A program made the translations under genes and the position numbers. Under the pieces are notes generated by a model. That model did no database searches and had not been told where the DNA came from. It worked only from the letters and a program-made list of their open reading frames with translations. From Yersinia enterocolitica subsp. enterocolitica (GTDB taxonomy: Bacteria > Pseudomonadota > Gammaproteobacteria > Enterobacterales > Enterobacteriaceae), in NCBI RefSeq assembly GCF_901472495.1, contig NZ_LR590469.1, forward strand, positions 310,001-374,000: DNA of 64,000 bases. Direction: 5' to 3'. Shown in pieces: positions 35,790 to 43,580 of the stretch. The stretch's first letter is position 1. Each line of letters starts with the position of its first letter.

Positions 35790-36683
35790 ATGACCAAATT
35801 GAAAGCAGTCATTCCAGTGGCAGGTTTAGGCATGAGAATGCTGCCAGCGACGAAAGCCATTCCGAAAGAAATGCTGCCAATTGTTGATAAGCCACTAATC
35901 CAATATGTGGTTAACGAATGTGTTGCTGCTGGCATCAAAGAAATCATTTTGATAACCCACTCATCCAAGAATGCGGTAGAAAACCATTTCGACACTTCTT
36001 ATGAACTGGAAGCCATGTTGGAGGCGCGAGTGAAGCGCCAGCTATTGGATGAAGTGCAATCTATCTGCCCCCCGGGTGTGACTATTATGCATATTCGCCA
36101 GGGGCATGCTGAAGGATTGGGGCATGCTGTGCTATGCGCCAAACCACTGGTGGGTAATGAGCCATTTGCGGTGTTGTTGCCGGATGTATTGATTGATGAT
36201 GCCAAATCAGATCTGACTAAGGATAATTTGGCTCAATTGGTTAAACGCTTTGATGAAACCGGTGTCAGTCAGGTATTAGTACACTCGGTCGAGCCAGAGG
36301 CATTATCTAACTACTCGGTGATTTCCTGCGAAAAATCCGATTTGGCACCGGGTGAAAGTAGCCGTATTAAAGCCATGGTCGAGAAGCCACAAAGCCCAGT
36401 TGACCTACAGTCAAACCTGTCTGCCGTTGGGCGCTATGTTCTGTCTGCTGATATTTGGCCACTGTTGGAACAAACCAAGCCAGGTGCCTGGGGCCGAATT
36501 CAACTGACTGATGCTATTGATGCATTGACGGAGAAAGCGCCAGTGGATGCTGTAGCCTTGACTGGGCAATCCTATAACTGTGGTGAGAAACTCGGTTATA
36601 TGCAGGCGTATGTCGCTTATGGCCTGCGCCATCCGCAACAAGGTGCAGAGTTTAAAGCTTGGTTGAAAGAATTTATGGCCTAA
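35790..36683 (+). CDS. galF: GalF, GalU paralogue
   Basis: GalF (297 residues) resembles GalU but is thought to have little catalytic activity and to modulate GalU. The diagnostic changes are present: GLGMRMLP in place of GLGTRMLP (Thr to Met), and GAWGRIQLTDAI in place of GAGDEIQL. In E. coli and Salmonella galF marks the left border of the O-antigen cluster and gnd the right border. Here galF is followed directly by an IS4-family pair and then gnd. Confidence 0.9.
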   Translation: MTKLKAVIPVAGLGMRMLPATKAIPKEMLPIVDKPLIQYVVNECVAAGIKEIILITHSSKNAVENHFDTSYELEAMLEARVKRQLLDEVQSICPPGVTIMHIRQGHAEGLGHAVLCAKPLVGNEPFAVLLPDVLIDDAKSDLTKDNLAQLVKRFDETGVSQVLVHSVEPEALSNYSVISCEKSDLAPGESSRIKAMVEKPQSPVDLQSNLSAVGRYVLSADIWPLLEQTKPGAWGRIQLTDAIDALTEKAPVDAVALTGQSYNCGEKLGYMQAYVAYGLRHPQQGAEFKAWLKEFMA

Positions 36684-36707
36684 CCAATGGTTAGATAAAT
36701 GAAAAGC

Positions 36708-36720
36708 AATCCATGTGGTT
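36708..36720. repeat. Target-site duplication, left copy (13 bp)
   Basis: AATCCATGTGGTT directly precedes the left inverted repeat AATGCCGATCAGTTAAG. The same 13 bases recur right after the right end at 38991-39003. IS4 is known to duplicate 11-13 bases. Confidence 0.93.
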
Positions 36721-36802
36721 AATGCCGATCAGTTAAGGATCGGTTGACCGATCCAGTGGTTGTGTAAGAATCCGGAAATGTTCTTCGTTTCCGGATTTTT
36801 TT

Positions 36803-38140
36803 ATGCACATCGGACAGGCTCTTGATCTCGTTTCCCGCTACGACTCACTGCGTAACCCACTGACCACACTGGGAGATTACCTCGACCCCCAGCTCATCTC
36901 CCGTTGTCTTGCCGAATCCGGCACGGTGACTCTGCGCAAGCGCCGCCTGCCGCTGGAAATGATGGTCTGGTGCATTGTCGGGATGGCACTCGAGCGTAAA
37001 GAACCTCTTCATCAAATCGTTAACCGGCTGGATATCATGCTGCCGGGCGATCGCCCCTTCGTGGCCCCCAGCGCCGTTATCCAGGCACGGCAAAGGCTGG
37101 GAAGCGAGGCTGTTCGCCGGGTATTCTCACAAACGGCGCAGCTGTGGCATGGCTCCGTCACCCATCCTCACTGGTGCGGTCTGACGTTGCTGGCCGTGGA
37201 TGGCGTGGTCTGGCGAACACCAGATACGCCAGAGAACGATACCGCCTTCCCGCGCCAGACTTATGCCGGACAACCGGGCCTTTACCCACAGGTGAAAATG
37301 GTCTGCCAGATGGAACTGACCAGCCACCTGTTAACAGCGGCGGCCTTCGGTACGATGAAAGAAAGCGAATACACGCTGGCTGAGCAACTGATAGACCAGA
37401 CTGCTGATAACACACTGACGTTGATGGATAAAGGCTACTACTCACTGGGGCTTCTGAATGCCTGGAGCCAGGCCGGCGAGCACCGCCACTGGATGATCCC
37501 GCTGAAGAAAGGCGCACAGTATGAAGAGATACGGAAACTGGGAAAAGGCGATCATCTGGTGAAGTTGAAAACCAGCCCACAGGCCCGGAAAAAGTGGCCC
37601 GAGCTGGGGGCTGAAATGACAGCCCGCCTGCTGACCATCACCCGAAAAGGGAAGGTGTACCACCTGCTGACATCCATGACAGATACGATGCGTTATCCCG
37701 GGGGAGAGATGGCGGATCTGTACGGTCATCGTTGGGAAATTGAGCTGGGTTACCGGGAAATCAAGCAGACAATGCAACTGAGCAGACTGACGCTGCGGAG
37801 TAAAAAGCCGGAGCTTGTTGAGCAGGAGCTATGGGGAGTGCTGCTGGCCTATAATCTGGTGCGTTATCAGATGATTAAGATGGCGGGAGCGCTGAAAGGA
37901 TACTGGCCGAATCAGCTGAGCTTCTCAGAATCGTGCGGGATGGTGATGCGGATGCTGATGACGCTACAGGGAGCTTCACCAGGTCGCATCCCGGAACTGA
38001 TGCGGGATATGGAGAGCATGGCGCAGATGGTGAAGTTACCGATAAGAAGAGAAAGAGCCTTCCCGAGGGTGGTGAAGGAAAGGCCGTATAAATATGGAAA
38101 AGCCAGGAACAAAAATGCCGATCAGTTAAGGATCGGTTGA
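36803..38140 (+). CDS. IS4-family transposase, intact
   Basis: This 445-residue DDE transposase closely resembles that of E. coli IS4 (442 residues). Catalytic residues are recognisable: first Asp in LLAVDGVVW (about residue 135), second Asp in LTLMDKGYYS (about 209), and Glu in the Y(2)R(3)E(6)K signature YGHRWEIELGYREIK (about 307-321). Because the right end of this copy has merged with the next copy, the last residues (ADQLRIG) are encoded by the left inverted repeat of copy 2. Function should not be affected. A downstream right inverted repeat is available only at the end of copy 2. Confidence 0.93.
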   Translation: MHIGQALDLVSRYDSLRNPLTTLGDYLDPQLISRCLAESGTVTLRKRRLPLEMMVWCIVGMALERKEPLHQIVNRLDIMLPGDRPFVAPSAVIQARQRLGSEAVRRVFSQTAQLWHGSVTHPHWCGLTLLAVDGVVWRTPDTPENDTAFPRQTYAGQPGLYPQVKMVCQMELTSHLLTAAAFGTMKESEYTLAEQLIDQTADNTLTLMDKGYYSLGLLNAWSQAGEHRHWMIPLKKGAQYEEIRKLGKGDHLVKLKTSPQARKKWPELGAEMTARLLTITRKGKVYHLLTSMTDTMRYPGGEMADLYGHRWEIELGYREIKQTMQLSRLTLRSKKPELVEQELWGVLLAYNLVRYQMIKMAGALKGYWPNQLSFSESCGMVMRMLMTLQGASPGRIPELMRDMESMAQMVKLPIRRERAFPRVVKERPYKYGKARNKNADQLRIG

Positions 38141-38195
38141 CCGATCCAGTGGTTGTGTAAGAATCCAGAAATGTTCTTCGTTTCCGGATTTTTTT

Positions 38196-38982
38196 ATGCA
38201 CATCGGACAGGCTCTTGATCTCGTTTCCCGCTACGACTCACTGCGTAACCCACTGACCACACTGGGAGATTACCTCGACCCCCAGCTCATCTCCCGTTGT
38301 CTTGCCGAATCCGGCATGGTGACTCTGCGCAAGCGCCGCCTGCCGCTGGAAATGATGGTCTGGTGCATTGTCGGGATGGCGCTCGAGCGTAAAGAACCTC
38401 TTCATCAAATCGTTAACCGGCTGGATATCATGCTGCCGGGCGACCGCCCCTTCGTGGCCCCCAGCGCCGTTATCCAGGCACGGCAAAGGCTGGGAAGCGA
38501 GGCTGTTCGCCGGGTATTCTCACAAACGGCGCAGCTGTGGCATGGCTCCGTCACCCATCCTCACTGGTGCGGCCTGACGTTGCTGGCCGTGGATGGCGTG
38601 GTCTGGCAAACAGACAATGCAACTGAGCAGGCTGACGCTGCGGAGTAAAAAGCCGGAGCTTGTTGAGCAGGAGCTATGGGGAGTACTGCTGGGCTATAAT
38701 CTGGTGCGTTATCAGATGATTAAGATGACGGGAGCGCTGAAAGGATACTGGCCGAATCAGCTGAGCTTCTCAGAATCGTGCGGGATGGTGATACGGATGC
38801 TGATGACGCTGCAGGGAGCTTCACCAGGTCGTATCCCGGAACTGATGCGGGATATGGAGAGCATGGCGCAGATGGTGAAGTTACCGATAAGAAGAGAAAG
38901 AGCCTTCCCGAGGGTGGTGAAGGAAAGGCCGTATAAATATGGAAAAGCCAGGAACAAAAATGCCAGTCAGTTGCTTAACTGA
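38196..38982 (+). pseudogene. IS4-family transposase, inactivated by internal deletion
   Basis: The first 138 or so codons match the intact copy up to VDGVVWQ, then a 548-base deletion (between positions equivalent to 37215 and 37763 of copy 1) joins to the KQTMQLSRLTL region in a different frame. The reading frame therefore ends at 38648, while the C-terminal part continues in another frame to 38982. The deletion removes the second catalytic Asp and the Glu, so no active transposase can be made. The rest differs from copy 1 at scattered bases, so the copies have diverged slightly. Confidence 0.93.
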
Positions 38983-38990
38983 CTGGCATT

Positions 38991-39003
38991 AATCCATGTG
39001 GTT
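38991..39003. repeat. Target-site duplication, right copy (13 bp)
   Basis: AATCCATGTGGTT, identical to 36708-36720, directly follows the right inverted repeat of copy 2. It shows that the whole dimer sits at one insertion site. Confidence 0.93.
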
Positions 39004-39219
39004 GCTTTTTTTTTGTATAAATTGGCACGATAAATAAATTAGGTTGGCTGTTATCTCTGATAAAGCAAACGTGTGCGAACAGCAACTGGTCAGTTGTGCT
39101 ATCTATCGCACCAATCACTACCCAGCTGACATAATCCTGAGTTAACATGTTTCCCACATCAAAAACCTGTTGGCCTCAAGGCCGGTAACAGGTGTCATCC
39201 TTCAGACAGGAGTTTTTTA

Positions 39220-40626
39220 ATGTCCAAACAACAGATTGGCGTTGTCGGTATGGCGGTGATGGGCCGTAACCTGGCGCTCAACATCGAAAGCCGTGGCTAT
39301 TCCGTTTCTATTTTTAACCGTTCATCAGACAAAACTGACGAAGTCGTTGCCGAGAATCCAGGTAAAAATCTGGTGCCGAGCTATACCGTGGAAGAATTTG
39401 TTGATTCACTGGAAAAGCCTCGTCGTATCCTGCTGATGGTGAAAGCGGGTGAAGCTACTGATAAGACCATCGCTTCACTAACGCCACACCTTGATAAAGG
39501 TGACATTCTGATTGATGGTGGTAATACTTATTACAAAGACACCATTCGCCGCAACCGCGAACTTTCTGCGCAAGGCTTCAACTTTATCGGTACTGGTGTC
39601 TCCGGTGGTGAAGAGGGTGCATTGAAAGGCCCTTCCATCATGCCTGGTGGGCAGAAAGAAGCCTACGAGCTGGTTGCCCCCATTCTAGAAAAAATTGCTG
39701 CTCGCGCTGATGATGGCGATGCTTGTGTTGCTTATATCGGTGCCGATGGTGCAGGCCATTACGTTAAAATGGTTCACAACGGCATCGAATACGGCGACAT
39801 GCAGTTGATCGCAGAAGCGTACTCTCTGTTGAAACAGTCTTTGGGCTTGAGCAACGAAGAGCTGGCCAGCACCTTTGCTGAGTGGAATAAAGGGGAGCTG
39901 AATAGCTACCTAATTGATATCACTAAAGATATCTTCACCAAAAAAGACGAAGCCGGTAAATATCTGGTTGACGTTATTTTGGATGAAGCCGCGAACAAAG
40001 GTACCGGTAAATGGACTAGCCAAAGTTCTCTGGACTTAGGCGAGCCACTAACACTGATCACTGAATCTGTGTTTGCCCGTTACTTGTCCTCTCTGAAAGA
40101 TCAACGCGTTGCGGCCTCTAAAGTGTTGACTGGCCCGACAGTGAAACCTTTCGAGGGTGATAAAGCTGAATTTATCGAGAAAATCCGCCGTGCACTGTAC
40201 TTGGGTAAAATCGTGTCCTATGCGCAAGGTTTCTCTCAGTTGAAAGCCGCTTCTGAAGAGAATAACTGGGATCTGCATTACGGTGAAATCGCTAAGATTT
40301 TCCGTGCTGGTTGCATCATCCGCGCTCAGTTCCTGCAAAAAATCACTGATGCGTATGCCGAAAATGCTGATATTGCCAACCTGCTGTTAGCACCTTACTT
40401 CAAGCAAATCGCTGATGACTACCAACAAGCATTGCGTGATGTGGTGTCTTACGCTGTTCAAAACGGTATCCCAACACCGACATTCTCTGCGGCGATTAAC
40501 TACTACGATAGCTACCGTTCAGCTGTGCTGCCAGCCAACCTGATTCAGGCACAGCGCGATTATTTCGGTGCGCATACCTATAAGCGTATTGATAAAGACG
40601 GCGTGTTCCACACCGAATGGCTTTAA
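39220..40626 (+). CDS. gnd: 6-phosphogluconate dehydrogenase Gnd
   Basis: Gnd (468 residues) oxidatively decarboxylates 6-phosphogluconate to ribulose-5-phosphate, producing NADPH in the pentose phosphate pathway. The N-terminal nucleotide-binding GMAVMGRNLALN (about 10-21), the substrate-binding GTGVSGGEEGA (about 126-136) and catalytic KMVHNGIEYGDMQ (about 183-195) are intact. AGACAGGAG precedes the ATG. The 216-base region before it follows the IS and includes the remains of the galF terminator and the gnd promoter. Gene order galF-gnd-his matches enterobacteria. Confidence 0.97.
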   Translation: MSKQQIGVVGMAVMGRNLALNIESRGYSVSIFNRSSDKTDEVVAENPGKNLVPSYTVEEFVDSLEKPRRILLMVKAGEATDKTIASLTPHLDKGDILIDGGNTYYKDTIRRNRELSAQGFNFIGTGVSGGEEGALKGPSIMPGGQKEAYELVAPILEKIAARADDGDACVAYIGADGAGHYVKMVHNGIEYGDMQLIAEAYSLLKQSLGLSNEELASTFAEWNKGELNSYLIDITKDIFTKKDEAGKYLVDVILDEAANKGTGKWTSQSSLDLGEPLTLITESVFARYLSSLKDQRVAASKVLTGPTVKPFEGDKAEFIEKIRRALYLGKIVSYAQGFSQLKAASEENNWDLHYGEIAKIFRAGCIIRAQFLQKITDAYAENADIANLLLAPYFKQIADDYQQALRDVVSYAVQNGIPTPTFSAAINYYDSYRSAVLPANLIQAQRDYFGAHTYKRIDKDGVFHTEWL

Positions 40627-40631
40627 GTTAA

Positions 40632-40754
40632 CGGCTACTGCGCGTTCGTATTTTGATATTGGGCAGTGCTCGTCATCCTCACGTACTGTGTGTACGCTCC
40701 GGTGACTGTGCGCTGTCCGCAATCAAACTACTTTCGCTCGCGACGCCTTGAATG
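40632..40754 (+). repeat. Palindromic intergenic repeat (family B), copy 1
   Basis: A 123-base element starts CGGCTACTGCGCGTT and ends TACGCCTTGAATG-like (here GACGCCTTGAATG). The middle folds back on itself around CGTACTGTGTGTACG, with longer imperfect arms. A second copy of exactly the same length lies at 49376-49498. Both sit just downstream of a plus-strand gene (gnd, yeeZ). Confidence 0.8.
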
Positions 40755-40819
40755 GACTTGCTGTTAAGACAAACTTAGCAAGAACAGACAGTCGCTGATT
40801 TTAAAAGTTTGCCTTAATA

Positions 40820-40857
40820 AAAACGCCCTCGATGCTGAGTCGAGGGCGTTTTTTTGC
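40820..40857 (+). terminator. Intrinsic terminator between gnd and the his operon
   Basis: AAACGCCCTCGA and TCGAGGGCGTTT form a 12-bp stem with a 7-base loop followed by a T-run on the plus strand. The A-rich left side makes it usable for hisI on the minus strand too. Confidence 0.92.
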
Positions 40858-40880
40858 TGATAAGAAAGGCAATCAGGTAA

Positions 40881-41495
40881 TTACTTCTCGTGACGTTCGC
40901 GCAGGCGACCTATCACTTTACTCAGATCCAAGTCCTGATCCTGCAATAACACCAGCAAGTGATACATCAGATCTGATGCTTCATTTGTTAGCTCTTCGCG
41001 GTCATTCACTGTCGCAGCGAGGGCAGTTTCTACCCCTTCTTCGCCCACTTTTTGCGCGATACGTTTAGTCCCGCTGGCATACAGTTTTGCGGTGTAGGAA
41101 CTGGCTGGATCTGCTGATTTACGTGAGGCTAACAACTGTTCTAGTTGATACAAGAAGCCCCAGTCGCTGGCAGCCGGCGCAAAGCAACTATTATTGCCTA
41201 AATGACAGGTTGGGCCGATGGGATTGACCAGAATCAGCAGGGTATCATTGTCGCAGTCTGGATAGATATTAATGACATTGAGGAAATGGCCAGAGCTTTC
41301 GCCTTTGGTCCATAAACGCTGTTTAGTGCGCGAGAAAAAAGTGACTTTGCCGGTTTCTTCTGTCACTGCCAGTGCTTCTTTGTTCATGTACCCCATCATC
41401 AGAACTTCGCCAGATACGGCATGCTGAACGATGGCTGGCATCAGATTGTCGACTTTTTCCCAATCCAGTTGGTTAATTTGTTGTTCGCTTAACAC
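40881..41495 (-). CDS. hisI: Bifunctional phosphoribosyl-AMP cyclohydrolase / phosphoribosyl-ATP pyrophosphatase HisI
   Basis: HisIE (204 residues) carries out the second and third steps of histidine synthesis. The N-terminal cyclohydrolase domain (about 1-115) has MMGYMNKEAL, FFSRTKQRLWTKGESSGHFLNV and the metal-binding CDNDTLLILV and CHLGNNSCF. The C-terminal pyrophosphatase domain (about 115-204) has GEEGVETALAA and DLMYHLLVLL. It is last in the operon and overlaps hisF by 7 bases. Confidence 0.96.
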   Translation of the reverse strand: MLSEQQINQLDWEKVDNLMPAIVQHAVSGEVLMMGYMNKEALAVTEETGKVTFFSRTKQRLWTKGESSGHFLNVINIYPDCDNDTLLILVNPIGPTCHLGNNSCFAPAASDWGFLYQLEQLLASRKSADPASSYTAKLYASGTKRIAQKVGEEGVETALAATVNDREELTNEASDLMYHLLVLLQDQDLDLSKVIGRLRERHEK

Positions 41496-42265
41496 ACTCT
41501 TATCTCCACGCCTTGTTCAGACAAATACTTTTTCAATTCGCCGATATTAATGATTTGCTTATGGAATACAGAGGCGGCTAGCGCACCATCGACATCCGCA
41601 TCACGGAATGCTTCCAGGAAGTGCTCTGATGTTCCGGCACCGCCAGAGGCGATAAGCGGAACATGGCAGATGGTTCGCATCTGTTTCAATTGACGCAAAT
41701 CATAGCCGTTACGCACGCCATCTTGATTCATCATATTCAGCACAATCTCACCGGCTCCGCGTAACTGGACTTCTTTTATCCAATCTTCAGTTTGCCAGGT
41801 GGTGGCTTTGGTCCGTTTTTCATCGCCAGTAAATTGATAAACCTGATAGCTGTCACTTTCCTCGCCATACCAGGTATCAATACCCACCACGATGCATTGT
41901 ACGCCATAGCGATCGGCCAGGCGGGTAATTAACGTCGGATCAGCCAGTGCGGGTGAGTTGATAGAGATTTTGTCTGCTCCGAAAGTTAGGATTTGACCGG
42001 CATCTTCCACACTCTTAATGCCACCTGCGACGCAGAACGGAATATCAATCACTTCCGCAACTCGCGATACCCAACTTTTATCAACAACCCGTCCATCAGA
42101 GGAGGCAGTGATATCATAAAATACCAGTTCATCAGCGCCTTCCTGTGCGTAGCGCTGTGCCAACGGCACGATATCACCAATGATCTCATGATTGCGAAAC
42201 TGGACGCCTTTAACCACTTGGCCGTCTTTTACATCCAGACAAGGAATTATACGTTTTGCCAGCAT
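41489..42265 (-). CDS. hisF: Imidazole glycerol phosphate synthase, cyclase subunit HisF
   Basis: HisF (258 residues) is the TIM-barrel cyclase partner of HisH, making imidazole glycerol phosphate and AICAR. The catalytic Asp residues lie in IIPCLDVKDGQVVKG (near 7-21) and GGAGEIVLNMMNQDG (near 121-135). Phosphate-binding ASGGAGTSEHF is visible near residue 200. It overlaps hisA by 19 bases. Confidence 0.96.
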   Translation of the reverse strand: MLAKRIIPCLDVKDGQVVKGVQFRNHEIIGDIVPLAQRYAQEGADELVFYDITASSDGRVVDKSWVSRVAEVIDIPFCVAGGIKSVEDAGQILTFGADKISINSPALADPTLITRLADRYGVQCIVVGIDTWYGEESDSYQVYQFTGDEKRTKATTWQTEDWIKEVQLRGAGEIVLNMMNQDGVRNGYDLRQLKQMRTICHVPLIASGGAGTSEHFLEAFRDADVDGALAASVFHKQIINIGELKKYLSEQGVEIRVC

Positions 42266-42984
42266 GCAATCGCCTCCTTCACGTTAAATTTGCCGTCCAA
42301 GAGTGCACGGCCGACAATCACACCTTGCACACCGCTGCTGCGCAAACGGGCAATATCATCCAGACAGCCAATGCCGCCAGAGGCCTGGAATGCCACTTGT
42401 GGATAGCGCTGGCACACTTCCTGATACAGCTCGACATTCGAGCCACTCAAGGTGCCATCGCGGGAGATATCCGTGCATAGCACATGCTTTAGGCCGAAAG
42501 GCAGATATTGTTCGACAATCTGCTCTAGCGTGGCATCTGAATTTTCCTGCCAGCCACTGATCGCCACTTCTTTGCGGCCCGCATCATTAATGCGCACATC
42601 CAGTGCCAATACAATGGCTTCAGCACCGTAGCGCTCAAACCATTGTTGCACCATTGCAGGCTGTTTAACGGCGGTTGAGCCAACGACAACACGTGTTGCG
42701 CCAGCTTCCAGCAGTGCGACAACATCTTGCTCATTACGGATGCCACCGCCAACTTGCACCGGGACATCAACACCGGCCAGTAGCTCACGCAATAGCGGGA
42801 TCTGGCGGGCGGCGGGATCTTTAGCTCCGGTCAAATCGACCAGATGTAATACTTGAGCACCTTGCTGCTGATAATCCTGCAAGCGCGGCAAAGGGTGATT
42901 GCCATAATCGCGCTGTTGGCCGTAATCGCCCTGATGCAAACGCACCACCTTGCCTTCGATCAAATCCAAAGCGGGAATAATCAT
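42247..42984 (-). CDS. hisA: ProFAR isomerase HisA
   Basis: HisA (245 residues) isomerises the ProFAR aminoaldose to the ketose (PRFAR). It is a TIM barrel with the catalytic Asp in MIIPALDLIEGKVVRL and in LCTDISRDGTLSG. The open frame extends 82 codons upstream through hisH, but that part is the antisense-like extension of another gene. The ATG at 42984 gives the family start and length and lies 5 bases after the hisH stop. Confidence 0.96.
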   Translation of the reverse strand: MIIPALDLIEGKVVRLHQGDYGQQRDYGNHPLPRLQDYQQQGAQVLHLVDLTGAKDPAARQIPLLRELLAGVDVPVQVGGGIRNEQDVVALLEAGATRVVVGSTAVKQPAMVQQWFERYGAEAIVLALDVRINDAGRKEVAISGWQENSDATLEQIVEQYLPFGLKHVLCTDISRDGTLSGSNVELYQEVCQRYPQVAFQASGGIGCLDDIARLRSSGVQGVIVGRALLDGKFNVKEAIACWQNV

Positions 42985-42989
42985 GGTGC

Positions 42990-43580
42990 TTACATCTCCA
43001 GAAAGTTTTTCAGCAATTGGGCTCCAGCCGCTCCGGAGCGTTCCGGATGAAACTGCACGCCAAAGAAGTTGTCTTTTGCGACTGCGGCGGTAAACGGCTC
43101 GCCGTAATTGGCTTGGGCGATGGTATTTGGGCATATTGGCATTGCATATCCGTGCACAAAGTAGAAATAAGTTCCGTCTGGGATACCACGGAACAGATGA
43201 TTGCCCGCCTGAGGCGTAATCTGATTCCAACCCATATGCGGCAGTGGCAAACCAAAGTCCATCATCTGTTTTACCGGCGTATCAATAATACCGAGCGTTT
43301 CAATACCGCCGCTCTCTTCACTGCTGGTTGCCAGCAATTGCATTCCGAGGCAGATACCCAGCACCGGTTGGGTGCAACTCTTGATAAGCTCAATAAGATC
43401 GCGTTGCTTCAACTGATCCATCGCTGCGTGAGCGGTGCCCACACCGGGTAAAAACAGTTTATCGGCACGCAGAACGATTTCCGGGTCACGGCTGATAACC
43501 GGTGCATAACCTAAACGCTGCACCGCGTAGGTGACAGAGGAGAGGTTGGCGCAACCCGTATCCAGAATCACCACATTCAT
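42990..43580 (-). CDS. hisH: Imidazole glycerol phosphate synthase, glutaminase subunit HisH
   Basis: HisH (196 residues) is the glutamine amidotransferase that feeds ammonia to HisF. The class I nucleophile elbow is PVLGICLGMQLL (Cys about residue 77), and the catalytic His-Glu pair is in GVQFHPERSG (about 177-186). The frame starts one codon earlier with TTG; the ATG at 43580 touching the hisB stop is preferred. Confidence 0.95.
   Translation of the reverse strand: MNVVILDTGCANLSSVTYAVQRLGYAPVISRDPEIVLRADKLFLPGVGTAHAAMDQLKQRDLIELIKSCTQPVLGICLGMQLLATSSEESGGIETLGIIDTPVKQMMDFGLPLPHMGWNQITPQAGNHLFRGIPDGTYFYFVHGYAMPICPNTIAQANYGEPFTAAVAKDNFFGVQFHPERSGAAGAQLLKNFLEM

Larger units (their letters stand above)
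36721..38990 (+). mobile_element. IS4-family tandem dimer (intact copy plus deletion derivative)
   Basis: A 2,270-base unit is bounded by terminal inverted repeats (left AATGCCGATCAGTTAAG; right CTTAACTGACTGGCATT, its near complement) and a single 13-bp target duplication. It contains two head-to-tail copies: 36721-38113 (full) and 38114-38990 (548-base internal deletion). The right end of the first copy, which in copy 2 is a palindrome with AATGCCAGTCAGTT arms, is replaced by the left end of copy 2, as if recombination used the similar AATGCC words. The transposase is close to E. coli IS4. Confidence 0.92.
36700..39014 (+). terminator. galF terminator split by the IS insertion
   Basis: Removing the IS and one copy of the target duplication restores AAAAGCAA-TCC-ATGT-GG-TTGCTTTT followed by a long T-run, a good intrinsic terminator about 20 bases after galF. 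The left half remains at 36702-36720. The right half (GGTTGC then at least nine T) remains at 38999-39014. The insertion therefore interrupts the natural galF terminator. Confidence 0.6.

Noticed and set aside
38593..38982. A separate 129-codon gene
   Set aside because: It is the out-of-frame C-terminal remnant of the deleted IS4-family transposase.
36721..38990. A composite transposon
   Set aside because: The two IS copies abut directly with no passenger genes between them.
42985..43230. An 82-residue N-terminal extension of HisA
   Set aside because: It overlaps the hisH gene on the same strand in another frame; HisA begins at 42984.
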